This document shows positions 24,679-32,737 of a stretch of 64,000 nt of DNA, piece after piece. The stretch comes from a virus: IMG/VR virus record IMGVR_UViG_3300035698_017726, positions 1 through 64,000 of that record. The stretch is one strand, 5' to 3'. Every line of letters begins with the position of its first letter. Within the stretch, counting starts at the first letter, position 1. The position numbers were made by a program, and so were the translations under genes. The notes below the pieces were generated by a model, which was not told the DNA's origin, searched no databases, and worked only from the letters and a program-made list of their open reading frames with translations.

Positions 24679-27600
24679 ATGGCCAACCTAAATCCAGAGG
24701 GCGCATTCGCCTCCCTCAAAGAAAGAACCAAGGATGCCATCAAAGCCCAGTTCCCCTACGTCGGAAAGAAGCATCGACTAGAGCTGGACAATCTCGAGGT
24801 AGTAGACTCCGGAGATAACCCTTCTTCGCTCTACCATGTCGACAACATTCAGTCTCAATATGATGCCAAGACCAAGGGTAGAACGTGGGCTGTCCCCATC
24901 AAGGCCGACCTTCGGCTAGTGAATGTGGATACCGGAAAGGTGATGGACAGATCCTCCATCACCCTCGGCAGACTTCCCAAGCTCACTCGTAGGTACACCT
25001 ACATCATCGATGGACAGGAGCGTCAGCACGACTCCGTCTTCCTTCTTCGAGCTCGGCCGTACCACATCAAGACCGATAGTGGCGCCATTCAGGCAAAATG
25101 GAACCTGGCCAAGGGCCATGGCTTTGACCTAACCATCGACCCATCGACGGGTGTGATGAAGATGAAGGTCGGCACCACCAATATCGCTCTGTACCCCGTA
25201 CTCAAGGCCATGGGGCTATCCGACTCGGATCTGGAGGCTAAGTGGGGACGCAGGGTCCTTGAGACCAATAAGGCCAAGGGTAAGCCAGAAGAGCTGCTGA
25301 AGTTCCACAGGTTCTTCAGCCGGCGCTACAAGGGGTACTCGACTCCGAACGTAGATGAAGCCGCAGCCTTCGTCCGAACCACCTTCGAGGCCACAGAGCT
25401 CCGCCCCGACGCCATGAAGACGGCCTTCGGAAAGGAGTTCACCAAGGTAGATGGAGAGAATCTTCTCCTGTCTTCAGCCAGAATCCTCAACATCAGTAGA
25501 GGTAAGGAAGAGGAAGACGATAGGCAGTCCCTAGCCTCCAAGGACCTGACCGGAACAGAGGACTTCATCGTCAAGTTCATTGCGCGCGGCACCAGAGACA
25601 TGAGCCGTAAGGTCAAGAACAACCTGGACCGGGCCGATAAGATCTCCGACATCATCTCGCCGAATATGTACACGCGCACCATCCTGAGCACCTTCCAGGA
25701 AGCGCAGCGCCCAGACCAGACAAATCCGCTCAACTTCATCTCTGGCTACCAGAGAACCACTATCCGTGGCGCCTCCTACGGCGGCATCAAGGGAGAGCGC
25801 GTCAACCTGGACAGGGACAAGCAGATCAACCCATCCCACCTAGGCTTCTTGGATCCTGTGCAGACGCCTGAGTCTCAGGACACTGGCGTAGTCCTTCATC
25901 TGCCCCTGGGTGTACGGAAAGAAGGAACCCAGCTCAAGATTGACGTCTACGATGTCAAGAAGAAGGCCTGGGTGGCTGTCACTCCGGGAGACCTAGAGTT
26001 CGAGGTTGTTGCCTACCCGGACCAGGTCAAGTGGGTAGATGGAAAGCCTAAGCCCATCGCCAAGAACGTAGCTGTCTACGATAAGGACCGCCAGACGGCT
26101 AAGCGTCCTTGGACCTCAGTCAGGTACATCTTGGCCTCCACCAAGGGACTCTTCTCCTTCGGCGCCAACCTGATTCCCTTCCTAGGAAACAACAACGGAA
26201 ACCGCGCCATGATGGGCGTGAAGCAGATGGAGCAGGCTGTCTCACTGGTGAACCGGGAGCAGCCCTTGGTCCAGACCAAGGCCAGCAAGAACATGTCCTT
26301 CGAGGAAGCGGTCGGCTCGTTCAGTGCCCACTTCTCTCCCATAGACGGGACAGTTACCTCTGTCACCAAGGATGAGATCGTCATTCAGGGCGCCAACAGG
26401 AAGGTCTCACGCGTCCAGATCTACAACAACTTCCCCCTCAACGGAGGAAAGGGTGTCCTCAACGCTATCGCCAAGGTGAAGCGCGGAGAGAAGGTAAAGA
26501 AGGGACAGCTCATAGCGGACACCAACTTCACTGAGAACGGGCATCTTGCTCTTGGGGCTAACATCAGAGTGGCGTACATCCCCTACAAGGGGCTGAACTT
26601 CGAGGACGGTATCGTTGTCGCTGAGTCGGCAGCGAAGAAGCTGTCCTCTATGCACATGCACCAGAACTCGGTCACTATCTTCCCCGGCATGGTGGTCAAC
26701 AAGCAGAGATGGGCTGACTACGCTCTCCCAGAACTGGCCACCCAAGAGCGGATGGCCAAGCTGGACAATGATGGTGTGGTCAAGGAAGGAGAAAAGGTCA
26801 AGGAAGGGGACATCCTCGTTGCGCTACTAGCTCCCAGTGAGAGAACCAAAGACGACGAAGACGTAGCGTCTATCCGTAAGTCTCTGGTCAAGGACTACAA
26901 AGATCGGTCATTGTCATGGGACCACTCGTACCCAGGTGAGGTCGTCAAGGTCATCAGAAGCGGCAAGAAGATCATGGTCCATGTGAAGACCGAGGAGTCT
27001 CTAGCCGTAGGAGACAAGCTCACTGCTCGTCACGGCAACAAGGGCATCGTCAGCCGCATTCTTCCTGACCATGAGATGCCTCACACCAAGGACGGCAACG
27101 CTGTCCAGGTTCTGTTGAACCCAGCAGGTGTGCCTTCTCGTATGAACGCTGGGCAGATCCTAGAGACCGCTGCCTCCAAGATTGCCAAGAAGACCGGCAA
27201 GCCCTATGTCGTGGAGAACTTTGAGCACGGTAAGGACTACACGCAACAGGTCAAGGACGACCTGAAGAAGCACGGGCTGACCGACACCGAGGAGCTAATC
27301 GATGCCAAGACCGGTAGGTCACTAGGACAGGTCCTAGTAGGTGACCAGTATCTGCTGAAGCTTCACCATATGGTAGAGAAGAAGATGACGGCTAGGTCCT
27401 TTGGTGGATCCTACAACGTCCACGGGACTCCTCCAGGTGGGGCCGGTATCCCTGGTGGAGGCCAGCGTTTTGATCAGCTGTTGACCTACGCCATGCTAGC
27501 TCATGGCGCCAAGCACAACCTACGTGAGGCCTACACCTTCAAGAGCGACGCGGACCAAGACGAGGTCTGGTACGCCGTGATGACAGGCAGACCCCTACCC

Positions 27601-30600
27601 GACCCACAGCCCACTAGAGGTATGAAGAACTTCACTACCTATCTGAAGGCGATGGGCATCAATACAGAGAAGGAGGGAGACAAGTACGTCCTATCTCCCA
27701 TGACCGATAAGCAGACCACTGCCATCTCCAATGGCTCGTTGGAGTTCCCAGAGAAGGCACTGAAGGCAAAGGGCCTACGAACCATGGAGGAGGCCGGAGG
27801 TCTCTTCGACCCACGTAAGACCGGCGGCCTAAGTGGTCAGTTCTGGACACACATGGAGCTCGAGGAGAGGATCCCCAATCCCATCTTCGAAACGGCTATT
27901 CAGTCTCTACTCGGCATGAAGAAGAAAGAGTTCGAGCATATGGTTTCCGCCAGTGGTGGAGACGGAAAGCGCTCTGGCTTCGAGATCCTAGCAGAGCAGC
28001 TGCGAGTCATTGACGTTCCCTCTGAGCTGAAGAAGACGGAAGAGTCTCTTCCCAAGCTCAAGGGTCCGCAGCTAGCCAAGGCGTACAGAAAGGTACGGTA
28101 TCTCCGCGCGCTGAAGAGCAACAACGTCTCTCCTGTGGACGCGTACACCAACAAGGTGCTGCCGGTAGTTCCGCCATCGGTGCGCAGAGTAAGCATCGGC
28201 TTGGATGGGAGTCAGATCTTCGATAGCCTCAACGGGCTGTACAGGTCCGTAGGTCAGATCAATGGACAGCTAAAGAATGCTGACCCATCTACCCCATATA
28301 GTGAGATGCAGGCCCAGCGAGCTCACCTGTACGATGCTGTTAGGGCTCTTCGCATGACCGGCATGGATATGGGCGAGGGTACCAAGTCGCGACACCACTT
28401 CGGCCTGATGGAGAAGATGAAGGGCCAGGCGCCCAAGCATTCTTTCTTCCAGGACGGAGTACTGAAGCGTCGGCAGGACCTGTCAGGTAGGTCAACCATC
28501 ATTCCCGAGCCCGACATGGGACTGGATGAGGTGGGCATTCCTCTGCCAATGGCCTTGGAGCTGTATCGTCCCTTCGTACGTAGAGAGCTCTTCCTCAACC
28601 GAGGCTACGCGCCCAACCAAACTGGGCAGCTCGTTGATAAGAAGGACCCTGCAGCTATTGAGGCGCTCCACAGAGTCATCAATGAGCGTCCGGTTCTGCT
28701 GAAGAGAGACCCAGTACTCCACAAGTTCGGAGTCATGGCCTTCAAGCCGAAGATCATCTCCGGTAAGGCCATCGCCATTCACCCGCTGGTGACTGGCGGG
28801 TTCAACGCTGACTTCGATGGGGATGCCATGAGCATCTTCGTTCCGGTCTCTCAGGAAGCCGTTGATGAGGCCAAGACTAAGCTACTGCCGTCCAAGAACC
28901 TGTTCTCCCCTACCCACGGCGGCATCATGCCGGTGCCGGGTCAGGGGTCTCTACTTGGGCTGTACCAGGCTACCAAGTGGGGAACAGTCACTGCTGTCCC
29001 TACTGGCATCACTCCAACGAAGGCTATCTCGATGCTCCGAGGAGGGAAGCTCAAGCCCTCTGACGTCATCACCATTGGCGGAAAGACGACTACTCCCGGA
29101 CGACTACTCCTGGATTCGGAGCTCCCCAAGGACATGCGAGGGAACAAGACTCTTCTGTACGACCAGACCTTCCGTCTGGACAAGAGAGGACTGAAGAGAC
29201 TGCTGACCGAGGTCGGAAAGAAGCATCCTAAGAGCTTCCCAAGGGTAGTGGATGCATGGAAGGACCACGGCAACACGCTCGCCTACATGAACGGCAGCTC
29301 CATCACGCTGAACGACATCCATGACGGCAAGGAGATTAGGGACCAGGTCCTAAAGAAGTACAAGCTCGAAGAGGACTCCATCCGGTCCAGTACATTGGAC
29401 CGGAAAACCAAAGACAAGAAGGTAGTGGCCCTGTATAGCAAGGCTATGGGTGAGCTGGAGACAGTAGGCAACGTTGCGTATACTCGTAGAGGGGACAACA
29501 ACCTTCATGAGTGGGCCGCATCCGGAGCTCGTGGAGGCTGGTCCCAGTTCAGTCAGCTAGTCATGGGGCCAATGCTGGTTCAGGATTCCAAGGGTAAGCC
29601 TGTTCCTGTTCCCATCACCAAGTCCTTCGGCGAGGGACTATCCGTTCCTGAGTACTGGGCCTCTCTACACGGTGCCAGAAAGGGGACCCTCGATAGGGCT
29701 ACTGAGACTGAGAAGCCTGGCTCGCTGACCAAGGACATTATCAACACCGTCATCAATCACCACGTCACTGCGGATGACTGCGGTACCGATAAGGGCGCCG
29801 CCATGAACCCCATGGACGCGGATTGTACGGACAGGTACTTGGCCAAGGATGTGAAGCTCAAGGGTGGAGACATCATCGCGGCCCGAACCTTGCTGACTCC
29901 TCCGTCTCTTACCCGGATTCGGAACTCCAACATCCAGAAGATCGTAGTGCGGTCTCCTCTTCACTGCCGTCAGGCCTCCGGTATCTGCGCAAAGTGCTAC
30001 GGACTCAACGAGAACGGTAAGCTCTACTCGGTAGGCACCAACGTTGGTGTCATCTCAGGGAACGCCTTGGGAGAGCCTGTCACTCAGCTCACCATGAAGA
30101 CCTTCCACACCGGAGGTACCGTCACTGGGGGCGGTGAGGATGGCGATGTAATCGATAAGTTCAAGAGGGTTCAGCAGCTTTTCTTCGTACCAAAGAAGCT
30201 TCCAGGAGCCGCAACGTTGGCCACAAAGAGCGGTACCATCACTAAGGTGGTGGCCAACAGGTCACTTGGCGGCATGGATGTCTATATCGACGCTAAGCGT
30301 CACTATGTTCCTGCTGGCCTGACGCTACTGCCTAGCGTCTCCAAGGGACTGACAGTCAAGAGAGGAGATCCCCTGTCTTCTGGTCCAATCAATCCCCATT
30401 CTCTGCTGAAAGAGACCGGGAACGTCAACGCGGTACGCGCGTACATGACCGATGAACTACAGAAGACCTACCCTTCCGGGATTAGAAGGCGTAATATTGA
30501 GACCGTCGTTCAGGCAATGACCAACCTGACACAGATTGAGGCGGCAACTGACCACCCAGAATACGATAGAGGCCAGATGCTTCCGCTGTCTCAAGTAGAG

Positions 30601-30852
30601 GCGGCCAACAGACAGGCAAAGATGACTGGAGCCACTCCGATTCTACACAAGCCTATGCTCAAGCCAATGACAGAGATGCCGTTGGCGGGGCAGGAAGACT
30701 GGTTGGCCCGTCTTAACTACCGTCGCCTAGAGAACACGTATACTGAGGGGGCCGCCCAAGGCTGGTCCTCAGACATCCATGGGCACCCAATCGCTGGCCT
30801 CGCTCACGGCGCCGAGTTTGGGACGAAGCCATTTAAGGAGATCAAGTCATGA
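24679..30852 (+). CDS. Single-chain RNA polymerase: fused beta and beta' subunits
   Basis: A continuous 2,057-codon frame covers both large subunits of bacterial-type RNA polymerase. Beta part: the fork/rif-like region (about 355-400, G-F-L-D-P-V-Q-T-P-E-S), R784-H-G-N-K-G, L-N-P-x-G-V-P-S-R-M-N, and the beta end G-G-Q-R-F (about 928). Beta' part begins near residue 1039 (G-L-F-D-P-R-K-T-G), then L-S-G-R-S-T-I (switch 2, about 1269), N-A-D-F-D-G-D (1376-1382) with the three catalytic Asp, C1701, C1763, C1770 and C1773 (second zinc site), and F-H-T-G-G (1809-1813) at the trigger helix. The first beta' zinc finger is absent. Together the bacterial subunits usually exceed 2,600 residues, so this is reduced. 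No alpha, omega or sigma gene is seen nearby. Confidence 0.93.
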   Translation: MANLNPEGAFASLKERTKDAIKAQFPYVGKKHRLELDNLEVVDSGDNPSSLYHVDNIQSQYDAKTKGRTWAVPIKADLRLVNVDTGKVMDRSSITLGRLPKLTRRYTYIIDGQERQHDSVFLLRARPYHIKTDSGAIQAKWNLAKGHGFDLTIDPSTGVMKMKVGTTNIALYPVLKAMGLSDSDLEAKWGRRVLETNKAKGKPEELLKFHRFFSRRYKGYSTPNVDEAAAFVRTTFEATELRPDAMKTAFGKEFTKVDGENLLLSSARILNISRGKEEEDDRQSLASKDLTGTEDFIVKFIARGTRDMSRKVKNNLDRADKISDIISPNMYTRTILSTFQEAQRPDQTNPLNFISGYQRTTIRGASYGGIKGERVNLDRDKQINPSHLGFLDPVQTPESQDTGVVLHLPLGVRKEGTQLKIDVYDVKKKAWVAVTPGDLEFEVVAYPDQVKWVDGKPKPIAKNVAVYDKDRQTAKRPWTSVRYILASTKGLFSFGANLIPFLGNNNGNRAMMGVKQMEQAVSLVNREQPLVQTKASKNMSFEEAVGSFSAHFSPIDGTVTSVTKDEIVIQGANRKVSRVQIYNNFPLNGGKGVLNAIAKVKRGEKVKKGQLIADTNFTENGHLALGANIRVAYIPYKGLNFEDGIVVAESAAKKLSSMHMHQNSVTIFPGMVVNKQRWADYALPELATQERMAKLDNDGVVKEGEKVKEGDILVALLAPSERTKDDEDVASIRKSLVKDYKDRSLSWDHSYPGEVVKVIRSGKKIMVHVKTEESLAVGDKLTARHGNKGIVSRILPDHEMPHTKDGNAVQVLLNPAGVPSRMNAGQILETAASKIAKKTGKPYVVENFEHGKDYTQQVKDDLKKHGLTDTEELIDAKTGRSLGQVLVGDQYLLKLHHMVEKKMTARSFGGSYNVHGTPPGGAGIPGGGQRFDQLLTYAMLAHGAKHNLREAYTFKSDADQDEVWYAVMTGRPLPDPQPTRGMKNFTTYLKAMGINTEKEGDKYVLSPMTDKQTTAISNGSLEFPEKALKAKGLRTMEEAGGLFDPRKTGGLSGQFWTHMELEERIPNPIFETAIQSLLGMKKKEFEHMVSASGGDGKRSGFEILAEQLRVIDVPSELKKTEESLPKLKGPQLAKAYRKVRYLRALKSNNVSPVDAYTNKVLPVVPPSVRRVSIGLDGSQIFDSLNGLYRSVGQINGQLKNADPSTPYSEMQAQRAHLYDAVRALRMTGMDMGEGTKSRHHFGLMEKMKGQAPKHSFFQDGVLKRRQDLSGRSTIIPEPDMGLDEVGIPLPMALELYRPFVRRELFLNRGYAPNQTGQLVDKKDPAAIEALHRVINERPVLLKRDPVLHKFGVMAFKPKIISGKAIAIHPLVTGGFNADFDGDAMSIFVPVSQEAVDEAKTKLLPSKNLFSPTHGGIMPVPGQGSLLGLYQATKWGTVTAVPTGITPTKAISMLRGGKLKPSDVITIGGKTTTPGRLLLDSELPKDMRGNKTLLYDQTFRLDKRGLKRLLTEVGKKHPKSFPRVVDAWKDHGNTLAYMNGSSITLNDIHDGKEIRDQVLKKYKLEEDSIRSSTLDRKTKDKKVVALYSKAMGELETVGNVAYTRRGDNNLHEWAASGARGGWSQFSQLVMGPMLVQDSKGKPVPVPITKSFGEGLSVPEYWASLHGARKGTLDRATETEKPGSLTKDIINTVINHHVTADDCGTDKGAAMNPMDADCTDRYLAKDVKLKGGDIIAARTLLTPPSLTRIRNSNIQKIVVRSPLHCRQASGICAKCYGLNENGKLYSVGTNVGVISGNALGEPVTQLTMKTFHTGGTVTGGGEDGDVIDKFKRVQQLFFVPKKLPGAATLATKSGTITKVVANRSLGGMDVYIDAKRHYVPAGLTLLPSVSKGLTVKRGDPLSSGPINPHSLLKETGNVNAVRAYMTDELQKTYPSGIRRRNIETVVQAMTNLTQIEAATDHPEYDRGQMLPLSQVEAANRQAKMTGATPILHKPMLKPMTEMPLAGQEDWLARLNYRRLENTYTEGAAQGWSSDIHGHPIAGLAHGAEFGTKPFKEIKS

Positions 30853-31517
30853 AGGCAGAGAAAGTAGCCTCCGCATACGCCATTGCGCTCCGAGTCAGAT
30901 CTGAGCTCGACTTCGAGAAGGCAGCGTCGTACCGCGCCAACGGACTCTCCGCCTATCAGGCGCTCTTCACTTCGATGGAGAAGGGCGCTAGCCTAGAGAA
31001 GGCGGCCATGGGGGGCATGGGCATCGGTATGGGAGGGCAGGACTGGGTAGAGCGCTTCATGGATACACCCTTCTACCAGGACGCCCTGGCGTTCGAAGCG
31101 CAGCAGGCAGAGCAGGGCGTTCAGCGTGCTCAGCGACGCGCAGAAGATCGGCAGGCCTGGGCCGAAGAGTCCCATATGGACGTCCAGCGTGCTCAGCTCG
31201 AGTCCCAGCTTGCTGGGTGGAAGCTGCAGGAAGCACAGCAGCAGGCCGCAGAGCCCGTGCCTGTAGCGTCCGGCGGTCCTCCTCCTCCAGGAGCCGAAGG
31301 TGAGCTACCTCCCGTAGAGCCCCCGGCCCCAGAAATGAACGCTCCTGCTCCTGCTGCAGCTATGCAGCAGGCACCTCCCGAAGCAGGTCCTCCTGCAGGA
31401 GGGCCACCCAAGATGGCCGGAGTCCTCGGTATTTTGGACAAAGAGCGGGAGAAGAAGGCTAAGAAGGCTAAAGGTAAAGACGGTAAGCTCAGCGAGTTCC
31501 TGAACTCCAGGAAGTAA
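30849..31517 (+). CDS. Virion-associated protein with multiple EK-x-A peptides
   Basis: ATGA overlap with the polymerase stop, so the two are translationally coupled. The 222-aa chain has A-E-K-V-A-S (3-8), F-E-K-A-A-S (about 22-27) and M-E-K-G-A-S-L-E-K-A-A near residue 43. A Gln/Ala/Arg-rich coiled-coil region follows, then a Pro-rich linker (about 133-185) and a Lys-rich tail. No family is recognised. Because it is coupled to the RNA polymerase it could be a polymerase partner or its packaging adaptor; inference. Confidence 0.65.
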   Translation: MKAEKVASAYAIALRVRSELDFEKAASYRANGLSAYQALFTSMEKGASLEKAAMGGMGIGMGGQDWVERFMDTPFYQDALAFEAQQAEQGVQRAQRRAEDRQAWAEESHMDVQRAQLESQLAGWKLQEAQQQAAEPVPVASGGPPPPGAEGELPPVEPPAPEMNAPAPAAAMQQAPPEAGPPAGGPPKMAGVLGILDKEREKKAKKAKGKDGKLSEFLNSRK

Positions 31518-32507
31518 ATGCGTCGATTTGGATCAAGAGGTTCCGCACGTCGGAACCTTACTCCTGCGTCCGTGACGGAGGCCCAGATTCTGGATGTCAA
31601 TCCGGACGCCTGGACTATGACGTTACGGACTGTAGCTAACGATGAGATCTTTACCCACGTTCCCATCGTCTCGACATACCTGCATCATTTCGCCGGTGAG
31701 GGCATTCATTACATGCCTGAGGCCGGCACTATGTGCTGGATATGTAAGCCTAGTGAGGGCGATACCAAGCCCTTCATCGTGGCCTTCAGGCCTCCCGCTG
31801 ACGAGAAAGGAACCTTCAGAGCCAACAGACCTGTTCTGAACCCAGGGGACGTCCACATCTCTACTAGAGACGGCAACGCTATCAAGATTCGTAGAGGCGG
31901 CGTCATCGAGATTGAGGCTAGCCCCCTGGCTAGGACCTTCTGGCTTCCAGTGGCGAACAAGATCATGTCCTTTGCGGCCAACCACGAGATTGTAACTCTT
32001 GGTGGGTCACAGAAGTGGAGGACCGCTCGTCCAGAAGAAGACGAGGACGGGAATCACGCCACCAAGTACACGCTCAAGGCCAAAGAGTTCTCCGAGCACA
32101 AGCAGCAGGTGGTTCAGCTGGACGCCGGCGGGCAAATAGATGGTGGAGTCTTCAAGCTCCAAGTCTTTGCCGATGGAAACATTGGCAGCGAAGACGCCCT
32201 AGATGCTCAGTTCTCTGCGACTATCGATAAAGAAGGTAAGGTCGCCATAGAAGCTGACGATGTGGACATCCACCTACATGAAGGAAAGACTGTCAGAATC
32301 TTCGACTCAGATGGCTCTGCGACAGAGGGAGTTGTCCTCGGGAAGACTTTTCTCACCGACCTTCTGACGTTCTTTACGGGTCTTCAGACTATACTTGGTA
32401 CGATAGGGCTCACTGTTCCGGGCCTCTCCGATATGATCACGAAAACTACCACTACTCTCGGTGTCGAGGGTGCCCCCTACCTCTCTACCAGAACGAAGAC
32501 AGAATAG
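31518..32507 (+). CDS. Baseplate spike / gpV-like protein
   Basis: The 329-aa product looks like the baseplate assembly protein V and gp45-type spikes of contractile tails. An N-terminal OB-like domain has G-E-G-I-H-Y-M-P-E-A-G-T-M-C-W. Next comes R-P-V-L-N-P-G-D-V-H-I-S-T-R-D-G-N-A-I-K-I-R, then repeated G-x-I-x-I-E-A beta-helix units. The C-terminal segment E-G-V-V-L-G-K-T-F-L-T-D-L is the usual end helix of such proteins. It would sit at the tail tip and pierce the outer envelope. ATG directly follows the previous TAA. Confidence 0.7.
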   Translation: MRRFGSRGSARRNLTPASVTEAQILDVNPDAWTMTLRTVANDEIFTHVPIVSTYLHHFAGEGIHYMPEAGTMCWICKPSEGDTKPFIVAFRPPADEKGTFRANRPVLNPGDVHISTRDGNAIKIRRGGVIEIEASPLARTFWLPVANKIMSFAANHEIVTLGGSQKWRTARPEEDEDGNHATKYTLKAKEFSEHKQQVVQLDAGGQIDGGVFKLQVFADGNIGSEDALDAQFSATIDKEGKVAIEADDVDIHLHEGKTVRIFDSDGSATEGVVLGKTFLTDLLTFFTGLQTILGTIGLTVPGLSDMITKTTTTLGVEGAPYLSTRTKTE

Positions 32508-32729
32508 ATGCCGATGTCCGCTACGATATGCAGTCCCTTGGCCGTAGAACAGGTCAAGCTCAAGCTCCGTGAGAAGAATCCGGAGCTAGCTACGCTGATT
32601 GACTCGGACAACGTCGACTTTGACTACTTGGTAGAGGCCATCGTAGAAGGCGTGGTAGAACAACTCATACTGCACATCGTTTCGTTCGGAGTACCCACAG
32701 TAGGCGGTACTCCGGGAACTATTCTATAG
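32508..32729 (+). CDS. Small tail/baseplate-linked protein, 73 aa
   Basis: ATG directly follows the spike stop. Two helical segments (V-K-L-K-L-R-E-K-N-P-E-L and Y-L-V-E-A-I-V-E-G-V-V-E-Q) are followed by G-V-P-T-V-G-G-T-P-G. No family is recognised. Proximity suggests a baseplate partner. Confidence 0.6.
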   Translation: MPMSATICSPLAVEQVKLKLREKNPELATLIDSDNVDFDYLVEAIVEGVVEQLILHIVSFGVPTVGGTPGTIL

Positions 32730-32737
32730 AGGAATCC

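Noticed and set aside
27700-27900. Beta-beta' joint as a sequencing artefact joining two genes
   Set aside because: The frame runs through without a stop, and the linker is over 90 residues of ordinary coding sequence with no start signal.
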